Shown here piece by piece: positions 26,051-34,227 of a stretch of DNA of 64,000 nt. The notes beneath the pieces are model-generated. The model had not been told where the DNA came from and did no database searches. It saw only the letters and a list, made by a program, of their open reading frames with translations. The stretch's first letter is position 1. Every line of letters starts with the position of its first letter. A program made the translations under genes and the position numbers. The DNA is from Nocardioides sp. Lineage in GTDB: Bacteria; Actinomycetota; Actinomycetes; Propionibacteriales; Nocardioidaceae. The stretch spans positions 62,001 to 126,000 of the forward strand of contig NZ_JASEEQ010000008.1 of assembly GCF_030019515.1 (NCBI RefSeq), in the 5' to 3' direction.

Positions 26051-26782
26051 ATGAAGCCGTTCCTCTTCCTGGGCACGCGCGCGGAGGACGAGGCCGCGGA
26101 CAGCGAGTACGCCGCCGTGCTGCGGTGCGCCGGGCTCGAGGAGCGCGACGTACGCCGGGTCCGCGTCGAGCGCGACGAGCTCGGCCCGGTCGACCTGGAC
26201 GGGCTGTCCGGGATCGTCCTGGGTGGCGGGCCGTTCAACTCCAGCGACCCGGAGGACGTCAAGTCGCCGGTGCAGCGGCGTGCCGAGGCCGACCTGCGGC
26301 GGCTCGCGGAGCAGGTGCTCGACGCCGACTTCCCGTTCCTGGGCGCCTGCTACGGCGTCGGCGTCCTCGGCGGGCTGCGCGGCGGCCTGGTCGACCGGAC
26401 CTACGGCGAGCCGATCTCCAGTCGCCGGATCAGCCTGACCGAGGCCGGCCTGCTCGACCCGCTGCTGAGTGCGATGCCCCCGGACTTCGACGCGTTCCTC
26501 GGACACAAGGAGGCGGTCAGCCGGCTGCCGGTGGGCGCCGAGCTGCTGGCCTCCTCGTCGACCTGCCCGGTCCAGGCGTTCCGGATGGGCCGCAACGTCT
26601 ACGCCACCCAGTTCCACCCCGAGCTCGACGGCGACGGCCTGGCCCTGCGCATCGAGACCTACCGCCACCACGGCTACTTCGAGCCCGACGAGCTCGACGG
26701 CCTGCTGGCGATGGCCCGTGGCAGCACGGTCGAGCACCCGCCGCGGCTGCTGTCCCGGTTCGTCGAGCTCTACGGTCGTTGA
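26051..26782 (+). CDS. Class I glutamine amidotransferase
   Basis: A 243-residue stand-alone GATase1 protein, GuaA-N-like. The nucleophile is Cys100 in FLGACYGVGVLGGL; the histidine/glutamate pair is in YATQFHPELDGDG near residue 190; GHKEAVSRLP is also family-typical. It would release ammonia from glutamine for a partner synthase or act on a gamma-glutamyl bond. No synthase is encoded nearby, so the partner is unknown. It starts 31 nt after the racemase stop and may share its transcript. Confidence 0.87.
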   Translation: MKPFLFLGTRAEDEAADSEYAAVLRCAGLEERDVRRVRVERDELGPVDLDGLSGIVLGGGPFNSSDPEDVKSPVQRRAEADLRRLAEQVLDADFPFLGACYGVGVLGGLRGGLVDRTYGEPISSRRISLTEAGLLDPLLSAMPPDFDAFLGHKEAVSRLPVGAELLASSSTCPVQAFRMGRNVYATQFHPELDGDGLALRIETYRHHGYFEPDELDGLLAMARGSTVEHPPRLLSRFVELYGR

Positions 26783-26793
26783 CAGATATTCAG

Positions 26794-26799
26794 TAGAGT
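26794..26799 (+). promoter_or_regulatory. -10 element of the monooxygenase gene
   Basis: TAGAGT ends 6 nt before the ATG. A TTGACA at 26779-26784 is too close (9-nt spacer) to pair with it, but could serve a different start site. Confidence 0.4.
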
Positions 26800-26805
26800 C
26801 TGCTC

Positions 26806-28245
26806 ATGAGCGAGCACGTGGACGTCCTCATCATCGGCGCCGGGCTGTCCGGGATCGGCGCGGCCTGCCGGCTGCGCACCGAGCACCCGCAGCGCAGCGT
26901 CGCCGTGCTCGAGGCCCGCGCGGCCAGCGGCGGGACGTGGGACCTGTTCCGCTACCCCGGCATCCGCTCGGACTCCGACATGTTCACGTTCGGCTTCAAG
27001 TGGCGCCCGTGGCCCGGCGACACCGCGCTCGCCGACGGTGCCTCGATCCTGGAGTACCTGCGCACGGTCGCGCGGGAGTACGCCGTCGACGAGCTGATCC
27101 GCTACCGGCACCGGGTCGTCAGCGCGAGCTGGGACTCCGCGACCGACCTCTGGACCGTCGAGGTCGACCACGACGGCGAGATCCTCACGGTCACGACCAG
27201 CCTGCTCTGGGCCTGCGGCGGCTACTACGACTACGACCAGGGGTTCTCCCCGGAGCTGCCCGGCCAGGAGCGGTTCCGTGGCCCGGTCGTGCATCCCCAG
27301 CACTGGCCCGACGACCTCGACTACGCGGGCAAGAGGGTCGTCGTCGTCGGCTCCGGCGCGACTGCGGTGACCCTGGTCCCGGCGATGGCCGAGGCCGGCG
27401 CCGGCCACGTCACCATGCTCCAGCGCTCCCCGACCTACATCCTCTCGCTGCCCGGCCGCGACCCGCTCGCCACCCGGCTGCGCCGGCTGCCCCCGCGCGT
27501 CAGCTACCCGATCGTGCGGTGGAAGGCGATCCTGCTCGCGGTCGCGACGTACCAGCTCGCGCAGCGGCGCCCCGAGCTGGTGAAGAGCCTGGTCCGCAAG
27601 ATGACCGCGAAGCAGCTGCCCGCCGGCGTCGACGTCGACGTGCACTTCAAGCCTGCCTACAACCCCTGGGACCAGCGGCTGTGCTTCGTCCCCGACGGCG
27701 ACCTGTTCCGGGCGATGCGCGCCGGCCGGGCCTCGGTGGTCACCGACCACATCGACACCTTCACCGAGACCGGGATCCGGCTGCGCTCCGGCGAGGAGCT
27801 CGAGGCCGACGTCGTCGTGACCGCCACCGGCCTGACGCTCAAGGCGATGGGCGGCGTCGAGCTGGTCGTCGACGGGGTGCCCGTGAAGATGCAGGACACC
27901 ATGACCTACAAGGCGCTGATGCTCAGCGACGTCCCGAACTTCGTGTTCACGATCGGCTACACCAACGCCTCCTGGACGCTCAAGGCGGACCTGGTCGCCG
28001 ACTTCGTGTGCCGGCTGCTGACCTACCTCGACGAGCACGGCGTACGGCGGGCCGTCGCGCCGCGCGACCCGTCGGTCGGCGAGCAGCGGCTGATCGACTT
28101 CAGCTCCGGCTACATCCTCCGGGCGCTCGACGAGCTGCCCAAGCAGGGCGATCGCGAGCCGTGGAAGCTGCGGCAGAACTACCTGCGCGACGTGCGTTCG
28201 ATCAACCACGACCGGATCGACGACGGCGTCCTGACGTTTCGTTGA
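26806..28245 (+). CDS. ethA: EthA-type flavin monooxygenase (Baeyer-Villiger)
   Basis: A 479-residue FAD/NADPH enzyme strikingly similar along its length to M. tuberculosis EthA. Shared blocks include GGTWDLFRYPGIRSDSDMF, VGSGATAVTLVPAMAEAGA, NPWDQRLCFVPDGDLFRAMR, GYTNASWTLKADLV and LDELPKQG. The type I Baeyer-Villiger fingerprint FRGPVVHPQHWP is at residues 157-168; FAD and NADPH Rossmann motifs are GAGLSGIG and GSGATAV. It inserts oxygen next to ketones and oxidises thioamides. No divergent ethR-like TetR gene is present, unlike in mycobacteria. Confidence 0.93.
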   Translation: MSEHVDVLIIGAGLSGIGAACRLRTEHPQRSVAVLEARAASGGTWDLFRYPGIRSDSDMFTFGFKWRPWPGDTALADGASILEYLRTVAREYAVDELIRYRHRVVSASWDSATDLWTVEVDHDGEILTVTTSLLWACGGYYDYDQGFSPELPGQERFRGPVVHPQHWPDDLDYAGKRVVVVGSGATAVTLVPAMAEAGAGHVTMLQRSPTYILSLPGRDPLATRLRRLPPRVSYPIVRWKAILLAVATYQLAQRRPELVKSLVRKMTAKQLPAGVDVDVHFKPAYNPWDQRLCFVPDGDLFRAMRAGRASVVTDHIDTFTETGIRLRSGEELEADVVVTATGLTLKAMGGVELVVDGVPVKMQDTMTYKALMLSDVPNFVFTIGYTNASWTLKADLVADFVCRLLTYLDEHGVRRAVAPRDPSVGEQRLIDFSSGYILRALDELPKQGDREPWKLRQNYLRDVRSINHDRIDDGVLTFR

Positions 28246-28298
28246 GCCTCGGATCGGACACCGACCTCCTGAGTCCAGTCGACACGAAGGAGCCAGCC

Positions 28299-28493
28299 AT
28301 GGGCATCGGTGACAAGGCCAAGCACAAGCTCGAGGAGACCGGCGGTCAGGTCAAGGAGTCCACCGGCCGGGCCACGGGCGACCGCGACCTGGAGGCGGAG
28401 GGCAAGGCCGACCAGGCCGAGGGCAAGGTCAAGAACGCCGGCGAGCACGTCAAGGACGCCGCGAAGGACGTCAAGGACGGCCTCACCAAGTAG
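28299..28493 (+). CDS. CsbD family stress protein
   Basis: A 64-residue hydrophilic protein rich in Lys, Glu and Gly with the CsbD/YjbJ pattern: IGDKAKHKLEETGGQVKEST followed by DLEAEGKADQAEGKVKNAG. Such proteins are abundant under general stress in many bacteria, but have no known activity. A strong ribosome-binding site (GAAGGAG, 28286-28292) precedes the ATG. It lies 53 bp after ethA with its own probable promoter region. Confidence 0.9.
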   Translation: MGIGDKAKHKLEETGGQVKESTGRATGDRDLEAEGKADQAEGKVKNAGEHVKDAAKDVKDGLTK

Positions 28494-28546
28494 CACCCGG
28501 GCCGCCCCGGCGGACCGACGATGCACGACGGACGGGCTGCGTCCCC

Positions 28547-28649
28547 TATACTGGCGACGCAGCCCGTTCCGTCTTGCCTCGGGCTATGCGCGGCCATCTC
28601 TGCGCTGCGCCACTCCCTCTCGGGATCCACCTGGCGAGACACGCCAACA
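28547..28649 (+). promoter_or_regulatory. -10 element and structured 5' leader of the DEAD-box gene
   Basis: TATACT at 28547-28552 stands out in this GC context. A start site near 28559 would leave about 90 nt of untranslated leader before the GTG at 28650. The leader can fold: GCAGCCCG (about 28557-28564) pairs with CGGGCTATGC about 13 nt later with a 2-nt bulge, and GCGC pairs follow. There is no SD before the GTG. A cold- or self-regulated leader is plausible, as many RNA helicase mRNAs have one. Confidence 0.45.
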
Positions 28650-30206
28650 GTGAGTAGTTCTCCCTTGTCCTCTGCAGTCTCCGCTGCGGGCTTCGCCGAT
28701 CTCGGCGTCCCCGCGAGCCTCGCCGCCGTCCTCAGCGACCTCGGCATCACCCAGCCCACTCCCATCCAGGCCGCCACGCTCCCCGACTCGCTCGCGGGCC
28801 GCGACGTCCTGGGCCGGGGCCGCACCGGCTCCGGCAAGACCTACGCCTTCCTCCTCCCGCTCGTCGCGCGTCTCACCGCGTCCGGCCGGCCGGCCCAGTC
28901 CCGCAAGCCGCGGTCGCTGATCCTGGCCCCGACCCGTGAGCTCGTGAACCAGATCGAGGAGGCGCTCAAGCCCCTGGCCCGCACCTCTGGCCTCACCACC
29001 CAGACCGTCTTCGGCGGCGTCGGCCAGGGACCCCAGGTCACCGGTCTGCGCAAGGGCGTCGACATCGTCCTGGCCTGCCCCGGCCGTCTCGAGGACCTCA
29101 TCGGCCAGGGTCACTGCGACCTCAGCCAGGTCGAGATCACGATCCTCGACGAGGCCGACCACATGGCCGACCTCGGCTTCCTGCCCGGTGTCCGCCGGAT
29201 CATGGACCGCACACCCGGCAACGGCCAGCGGCTGCTGTTCTCGGCCACGCTGGACAAGGCGATCGACGTGATCGTCAAGCGCTTCCTGCACAGCCCGGTG
29301 ACCCACCAGGCCGACTCGGCGCAGTCGCCGGTCGCCTCGATGGACCACCACGTGCTGCACGTCGGACGTGAGCACCGGGTGCCGGTGCTGGTCGACCTGA
29401 CCAGCGCGCCGGGTCGCACCGTGGTCTTCACCCGCACCAAGTACGGCGCCAAGAGCCTGGCCAAGCAGCTCAACAAGTCGGGTGTGCCGGCGGTCGAGCT
29501 CCACGGCAACCTCAGCCAGGGCGCACGGACCCGCAACATGGACGCGTTCCACTCCGGCCGCGCCACCACGCTGGTCGCCACCGACATCGCCGCGCGCGGC
29601 ATCCACGTCGACGACGTCGCCCTCGTGGTGCACGCCGACCCGCCGGTCGAGCACAAGGCCTACCTGCACCGCTCCGGGCGCACCGCTCGTGCGGGCGCGC
29701 GGGGCACGGTCATCACGTTGATGACCGACGACCAGGTGCGCGACGTGCGCGACCTGACCCGCGCGGCGGGCATCAAGCCGACCACCACGCGGATCAACGG
29801 CGCGAGCCATCCGCTCCTGGTCCAGCTCGCCCCGGGCGAGCGCGTCCTGGTCCCCGGCGGCCTGGTCGTCGAGGCGCCCGCACCCGCGGCCGGCCGGGCC
29901 GGTCGTGGCTCGCGGCCCGAGGGCTCGGGCCGCCCCGGCGGCGGCCGCAACCGCGCCCGCGGCCGGCGCGGAGGACCGAGCTCCTCGGCTGCGTCCGCCG
30001 GATCGGCCTCGTCGGGCAAGTCGGGCGGCTCCGGCAGGTCGGGCGGCTCCGGCAGGTCGGGCGGCTCGGGCGGCTCGGGCAGGTCGGGCGGCTCCGGCGG
30101 CTCGGGCGGCGGCAACGGCTCGCGACGCCGGTCGGGTGGTCCGTCGGCGTCCTCGGGCGGGAACGGGCGGCACAGCGCCGCGTCGTTCAGCTCCGGGCGT
30201 TCGTAG
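28650..30206 (+). CDS. DEAD-box RNA helicase with Gly/Ser/Arg-rich tail
   Basis: A 518-residue ATP-dependent RNA helicase. Motifs in order: Q motif region FADLGVPASLAAVLSDLGITQPTPIQ, motif I GRTGSGKTYAF, Ia APTRELVNQ, II as DEAD, III SATL, IV VVFTRTK, V ATDIAARGIHV, VI HRSGRTARAG. The last about 100 residues are a low-complexity tail (GGSGRSGGSGG type) that may bind RNA. The open frame extends upstream to 28521, but GTG 28650 (MSSSPLSS...) starts just before the conserved domain and downstream of a promoter. It unwinds structured RNA, probably in ribosome assembly or cold response. Confidence 0.92.
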   Translation: MSSSPLSSAVSAAGFADLGVPASLAAVLSDLGITQPTPIQAATLPDSLAGRDVLGRGRTGSGKTYAFLLPLVARLTASGRPAQSRKPRSLILAPTRELVNQIEEALKPLARTSGLTTQTVFGGVGQGPQVTGLRKGVDIVLACPGRLEDLIGQGHCDLSQVEITILDEADHMADLGFLPGVRRIMDRTPGNGQRLLFSATLDKAIDVIVKRFLHSPVTHQADSAQSPVASMDHHVLHVGREHRVPVLVDLTSAPGRTVVFTRTKYGAKSLAKQLNKSGVPAVELHGNLSQGARTRNMDAFHSGRATTLVATDIAARGIHVDDVALVVHADPPVEHKAYLHRSGRTARAGARGTVITLMTDDQVRDVRDLTRAAGIKPTTTRINGASHPLLVQLAPGERVLVPGGLVVEAPAPAAGRAGRGSRPEGSGRPGGGRNRARGRRGGPSSSAASAGSASSGKSGGSGRSGGSGRSGGSGGSGRSGGSGGSGGGNGSRRRSGGPSASSGGNGRHSAASFSSGRS

Positions 30207-30270
30207 GCTCCGGCTGCTCGTAGGCTCGGGCTGCTCGCAGGCTCGGGCCGTTCGTCAGGCTCGGCGCCCT
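30202..30270 (+). repeat. 17-bp tandem repeats overlapping the helicase stop
   Basis: Four diverged 17-bp units of the type CGTAGGCTCGGGCTGCT run from 30202, the first containing the TAG stop codon. They lead directly into the terminator hairpin. Confidence 0.7.
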
Positions 30271-30275
30271 CGGGT

Positions 30276-30305
30276 GAGGGAGTCCCCGCTGTTGGGGACT
30301 CCCTC
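30276..30305 (+). terminator. Terminator of the DEAD-box gene
   Basis: GAGGGAGTCCCC, a 6-nt loop (GCTGTT) and the exact reverse complement form a perfect 12-bp stem 70 nt after the helicase stop. It ends 21 nt before the next GTG, and AAGGGGTGAG just after it could be a ribosome-binding site for that gene. Confidence 0.7.
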
Positions 30306-30326
30306 TCCGGAAGGGGTGAGACGACA

Positions 30327-31028
30327 GTGCTGACCTGGCTGCGCCGCGCGCTGTGGGACCGGGTCCCGCGCGACCACCGGGCGACCCCCGCAGCGCTGCG
30401 GCACCGACAGCTGGTGACCGCCGGCTTCGTGGTGCTCGGCGGCATCGTGCTCGGGCTGTCGCTGCGCATCGACCCCGGCAGCGCGTGGTTCTACCCCGCG
30501 ACGCTCGGCCTGGCCGCGGTGTGGGCCGTGGGCGCGTTCGCCTCCGGCCCGCTCCATCTCGGCCGGCTCGGCACCGGCACGGCCGCCACTCCGGGCAGCG
30601 CCGGCCGGCGCCCGGTGCTCACCCCGGTCGTGCTCGGCCTCGCCCTGGCCGGGGTCTTCGTGGTCGGTGCACTGGTGGTGCGGCAGGTGCCGCTCCTCGA
30701 CGACCAGGTCCGCTCGGTGGTCGACCACGCCGACCAGGGCTCGTGGCCGCTCCTGGTGCTGGTCACGGCCGTCAACGGCGTCGCGGAGGAGCTGTTCTTC
30801 CGCGGGGCGGCGTACGCCGCGATCCCACGGCACCCGGTCGTCCTGACGACGATCGCCTACGCCGTGGCCACCCTCGCGACCGGCAACGTGATGCTGGCCT
30901 TCGCCGCGCTGCTGCTGGGCGCTCTCGTCGGCCTGGAGCGCCGCGCCTCGGGCGGCATCCTGGCCCCGATCCTCACCCACTGCTCCTGGTCGCTCACCAT
31001 GCTCTTCGCGCTCCCCGCCCTGTTCTGA
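30327..31028 (+). CDS. CPBP family intramembrane metalloprotease
   Basis: A 233-residue membrane protein of the CAAX/bacteriocin-processing (CPBP, Abi) family. The catalytic motif VAEELFFRGAAYAAI is near residue 150, and the second motif ends ILTHCSWS near 215. About six hydrophobic segments are visible. Family members cleave or process membrane-associated substrates, some in bacteriocin self-immunity; no substrate gene is adjacent. The GTG start follows GGAAGGGG within 12 nt. The gene converges on the SDR-like gene across the third palindromic element. Confidence 0.85.
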   Translation: MLTWLRRALWDRVPRDHRATPAALRHRQLVTAGFVVLGGIVLGLSLRIDPGSAWFYPATLGLAAVWAVGAFASGPLHLGRLGTGTAATPGSAGRRPVLTPVVLGLALAGVFVVGALVVRQVPLLDDQVRSVVDHADQGSWPLLVLVTAVNGVAEELFFRGAAYAAIPRHPVVLTTIAYAVATLATGNVMLAFAALLLGALVGLERRASGGILAPILTHCSWSLTMLFALPALF

Positions 31029-31060
31029 CGAGTCAGCAGCCAGACGCCCGGGCCCGCGAC

Positions 31061-31130
31061 GGTTTCCCCGGGTACCCGGGGAAACCAGCACTGTTCGGCC
31101 GAAACTTCGGCCGAGAAGCGCAGGCTTTGC
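31061..31130. repeat. Compound palindromic element, copy 3
   Basis: The perfect 26-bp palindrome is at 31061-31086, then linker AGCACTGTTC, the 16-bp imperfect palindrome at 31097-31112 (GGCCGAA, AC, TTCGGCC), then GAGAAGCGCAGG. Over about 64 bp it differs from the minus strand of copy 1 at only a few positions. It lies 32 nt after the CPBP stop, between convergent genes. Confidence 0.88.
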
Positions 31131-31186
31131 CCGAACAGTCCGGGCGGGGTCGACCGGGAGCCCCCGAGGTCCGAGCCCGGCGGCGG

Positions 31187-32080
31187 CTACCCGGCCGAGG
31201 AGTCGGCGAGCGCGCGCCGGACGGCCTCGCGGTAGGTGATCGGCTCGCCGGGGACCAGGTCCCGGATGGCGTGGTCGGTGACGATCACCTCGGTGCCCAT
31301 CGAGTCGATCAGGTTGCGGCCGGTGGTGGCGTCGACGTTGGTGACGAACGAGATCCAGTACGACGACAGCCTGGGCGTCAGCACCGGCACGGTCAGGATC
31401 GGGACGCGGCTGCCCGAGATCACCTCGGCCGCCTGCTGGAGCATCTCGACGTAGCTGAGCTGGTCGGGCCCGCCGATCTCGAAGGCCCGGTCGTACGCCT
31501 CCTCGTTGCCGACCACGCCGGCCAGGTAGCGCACGACGTCGTCCAGCGCGATCGGCTGGGTGCGGGTCGCGGCCCAGCGGGGCACCACCATCGCAGGCAG
31601 GTTCTTCACCAGCTGGCGGGTCATCTCCCAGGAGATCCCGCCGGCACCGACCACGATCGCGGCGCGCAGCACGGTGACCGGCACCCCCGACTCCCCGAGC
31701 AGCCGCTCGACCTCGCGCCGCGAGCGCAGGTGGGCCGACAGGTCGTCCTTGCCGAGGCCGCCGAGGTACACGATCTGGCGGGTGCCGCTCGCGGCGGCGG
31801 CCAGCCCGAAGGCCCGGGCCGCGTCGGCGTCCTTGCGCTCGAAGTCGTCGTCGTCGAGCGAGTGCACCAGGTAGACGGCGACGTCCACGCCCTCGAGCGG
31901 CGCGGCGAGGGTCCCCGGGTCGCTGACGTCGCCGGCGACGGGCTCGCCCGGCCCCTCGTACGCCTCGGGGCGCCGGGTCATCGCGCGGACGCGGTGACCG
32001 GCGGCCGCCAGCTCGGGCACCAGTCGGCTGCCGATGAACCCGGTCGCGCCGGTGACGAGGACGGTGCACGGCTCGGTCAT
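31187..32080 (-). CDS. NAD(P)-binding SDR-like protein (atypical epimerase type)
   Basis: A 297-residue Rossmann protein. VLVTGATGFIGSRLVPELAAAGHRVRAMTRR is at about residues 7-37, and VYLGGLGKD replaces the SDR catalytic region; IALDDVVRYLAGV is typical of the NmrA/YbjT-like atypical SDRs. The usual YxxxK pair is not evident, so it may act as a sensor or oxidoreductase of unclear substrate. ATG at 32080 gives a start right at the Rossmann domain; an upstream start at 32122 would add a basic, non-conserved extension. Confidence 0.83.
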   Translation of the reverse strand: MTEPCTVLVTGATGFIGSRLVPELAAAGHRVRAMTRRPEAYEGPGEPVAGDVSDPGTLAAPLEGVDVAVYLVHSLDDDDFERKDADAARAFGLAAAASGTRQIVYLGGLGKDDLSAHLRSRREVERLLGESGVPVTVLRAAIVVGAGGISWEMTRQLVKNLPAMVVPRWAATRTQPIALDDVVRYLAGVVGNEEAYDRAFEIGGPDQLSYVEMLQQAAEVISGSRVPILTVPVLTPRLSSYWISFVTNVDATTGRNLIDSMGTEVIVTDHAIRDLVPGEPITYREAVRRALADSSAG

Positions 32081-32108
32081 GCCTCTCAGTGGCCGGTCCG
32101 GGTGCCGT

Positions 32109-32876
32109 TCAATCCTGCGCACGGTCCTTCGCGGGCCGGGTACGCCGGCTCCGCGCCGCGATCTCCTCGCGCCGGGTCTCGTCCATCGCGGCCTCGTACG
32201 CCGAGACCAGGCTGGCGATCGACAGCGGCTTGAGCCGCTCGACGACGCTGCGCAGCTGCTCCGGCGGCGCGCCGGACTCCTTGTAGACCGGCCACACCAT
32301 GGTCCGGAACAGCTCGTTGAGCTCCTTGGCGATCCGGCGGCCGTGGTCGGCGTACACCTCCCCGGCCGCGATCGCGGCCTCCATCGGGAAGCCGAGGTCG
32401 AGGAGCCCGAGGCCGACCGAGAGCTGCGAGACGGCGACCTCGTAGCGGCCGCGCTTGGTGCGGAACGCGATCCCGAGGGCCGCGAGCGTGGCCAGGTCCT
32501 CCTCGCTGAGCGAGCGGCCGGTGCGCCGCTCGAGCTCGGCGCGCGACATCTCCACGGGCAGGTCGGCCTGCCACGGGGCGAGCATCGTGCGGTGCAGCGC
32601 GATGTCCTCGGGGGAGGCGTCCGCCGGGATCCCGGCGAGGTACTTCTCGATCGCGGACAGCGTGAAACCGTGCGCCTGCAGCTCCTGGACCAGCTCGAGG
32701 CGCGCCACGTGGTCGGGGCTGTAGTAGCCCGACCGGCCGCGCCGGATCGGCGGCGGCACCAGGCCCTTGGTGGTGTAGAAGCGGATGTTGCGCACGCTCA
32801 TGCCGACCCGGTTGGTCAGCTCGTCGAGGGTCAGCAGTCCACGGACCGACTCGACCGGCGCGACGCTCTCGTCCAT
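32109..32876 (-). CDS. MerR-family regulator, probable regulator of fatty acid beta-oxidation
   Basis: A 255-residue MerR protein. The winged helix is LTLDELTNRVGMSVRNIRFYTTKGLVPPP (about residues 16-44), then RSGYYSPDHVARLELVQELQAHGFTL and a long C-terminal helical domain. The C-terminal part has no cysteine metal site, so it probably binds an organic or acyl-CoA ligand. It diverges from fadA with 57 bp between start codons; a good SD (GAGGAGG) precedes its ATG. A GTGACA-N7-TGTCAC dyad lies in this gap and recurs before the methylacyl-CoA racemase gene, which suggests a small regulon. Confidence 0.88.
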   Translation of the reverse strand: MDESVAPVESVRGLLTLDELTNRVGMSVRNIRFYTTKGLVPPPIRRGRSGYYSPDHVARLELVQELQAHGFTLSAIEKYLAGIPADASPEDIALHRTMLAPWQADLPVEMSRAELERRTGRSLSEEDLATLAALGIAFRTKRGRYEVAVSQLSVGLGLLDLGFPMEAAIAAGEVYADHGRRIAKELNELFRTMVWPVYKESGAPPEQLRSVVERLKPLSIASLVSAYEAAMDETRREEIAARSRRTRPAKDRAQD

Positions 32877-32899
32877 GACCCTCCTCACAGGGCTCGATC

Positions 32900-32927
32900 T
32901 TGACGGTGACAGTAATAGTGTCACAAT
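32900..32927 (+). promoter_or_regulatory. fadA promoter with MerR-type operator
   Basis: TTGACG (32900-32905) and CACAAT (32922-32927) are 16 nt apart. Exactly between and overlapping them lies GTGACA-GTAATAG-TGTCAC (32906-32924), a perfect dyad placed as in MerR-controlled promoters. The -10 ends 6 nt before the fadA ATG, so the mRNA is probably leaderless. The AT-rich core contrasts with its surroundings. Confidence 0.75.
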
Positions 32928-32933
32928 CGAGGC

Positions 32934-34145
32934 ATGGCTGAGGCATTCCTGTACGACCACATCCGCACGCCCCGCGGCAAGGGCAAGAAGGTCGGCTCCC
33001 TCCACGAGGTGAAGCCCGTGGACCTGATCGTCGGGCTTCTCGACGAGGTCAAGGAGCGCAACCCCTCCCTCGACCCCGCGCGCGTCGACGACGTGGTCCT
33101 CGGCGTGGTCACTCCCATCGGCGAGCAGGGCGGCGACATCGCGAAGACCGCCGCGCTCAAGGCCGGCTACCCCGAGACGGTCGCCGGCGTGCAGCTCAAC
33201 CGCTTCTGCGCCTCCGGCCTGGACGCGGTCAACCAGGCGGCCTCCCGCGTCCGCGGCGGCTTCGAGGACCTGATCCTCGCCGGCGGTGTGGAGTCGATGA
33301 GCCGGGTGCCGATGGGCTCCGACGGCGGCGCCTGGGCCTCCGACCCGGCCACCGCGCTGCAGACCGGCTTCGTGCCCCAGGGCATCGGCGCCGACCTGAT
33401 CGCCACGATCGAGGGCTGGACCCGCGACGACGTGGACGCGTACGCCGCCGAGTCGCACCACCGGGCCGCGAAGGCCTGGGCCAACGGCTACTTCAGCGGC
33501 GCGGTGATCCCGGTCCGCGACCAGAACGGCCTGGTCGTGCTCGACCACGACGAGACGATCCGCCCCGGCACCACCGCCGAGGGCCTGGCCGGCCTGAAGC
33601 CGAGCTTCGCCGACATCGGCGCCCAGGCGGGCTTCGACGACGTCGCGCTGGAGAGGTACCACTGGGTCGAGCGGATCGACCACGTCCACCACGCCGGCAA
33701 CTCCTCGGGCATCGTCGACGGCGCCTCGCTGGTCGCGATCGGCACCGAGGAGATTGGGGCCGAGCTCGGCCTCACCCCGCGGGCCCGGATCGTCTCGGCA
33801 GCGGTCTCCGGCGCCGACCCCACGATCATGCTCACCGGCCCCGCCCCGGCCGCCCGCAAGGCGCTGGCCCGCGCCGGCCTCGAGGTCGAGGACATCGACC
33901 TGTTCGAGATCAACGAGGCCTTCGCCGCCGTCGCGATGCGGTTCATGCGCGACCTCGGCATCAGCCACGAGATCACCAACGTCAACGGCGGTGCCATCGC
34001 CATGGGCCACCCGCTCGGTGCCACTGGCGCGATGATCCTCGGCACCCTGGTCGACGAGCTCCAGCGCCGCGACCTGCGCCGCGGCCTCGCCTCGCTCTGC
34101 GTCGGCGGCGGCATGGGCATCGCCACCATCGTCGAGATCGTCTGA
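32934..34145 (+). CDS. fadA: Acetyl-CoA C-acyltransferase (thiolase)
   Basis: A 403-residue thiolase that cleaves 3-ketoacyl-CoA with CoA in the last beta-oxidation step. The acyl-accepting Cys92 is in [45 protein letters not shown] and the C-terminal CVGGGMG provide the other catalytic residues. It is full length. It lies 82 bp before the trifunctional-enzyme-like fadB gene and is divergent from merR. Confidence 0.95.
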   Translation: MAEAFLYDHIRTPRGKGKKVGSLHEVKPVDLIVGLLDEVKERNPSLDPARVDDVVLGVVTPIGEQGGDIAKTAALKAGYPETVAGVQLNRFCASGLDAVNQAASRVRGGFEDLILAGGVESMSRVPMGSDGGAWASDPATALQTGFVPQGIGADLIATIEGWTRDDVDAYAAESHHRAAKAWANGYFSGAVIPVRDQNGLVVLDHDETIRPGTTAEGLAGLKPSFADIGAQAGFDDVALERYHWVERIDHVHHAGNSSGIVDGASLVAIGTEEIGAELGLTPRARIVSAAVSGADPTIMLTGPAPAARKALARAGLEVEDIDLFEINEAFAAVAMRFMRDLGISHEITNVNGGAIAMGHPLGATGAMILGTLVDELQRRDLRRGLASLCVGGGMGIATIVEIV

Positions 34146-34161
34146 GAACCCTCCTTCCTCT

Positions 34162-34207
34162 GGTGGTTTCGAGGCCGGGCGCCACCGCGCCGCGCACCTC
34201 AACCACC
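34162..34207. repeat. REP-like inverted repeat between fadA and fadB
   Basis: GGTGGTTTCGAGG ... CCTCAACCACC forms an imperfect dyad with a GC-rich loop. The same type, GGTTTCGAGG...CCTCnACC, appears inverted at 43779-43814 and inside the carboxylase gene at 49976-50008. I recall many such dispersed elements in Nocardioides-like genomes. Confidence 0.6.
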
Positions 34208-34227
34208 GTGTTCAGAACAGGACTTCC

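Noticed and set aside
26779-26799. TTGACA plus TAGAGT as a standard promoter for ethA
   Set aside because: The spacer is only 9 nt, too short for one promoter; only the -10 is kept.
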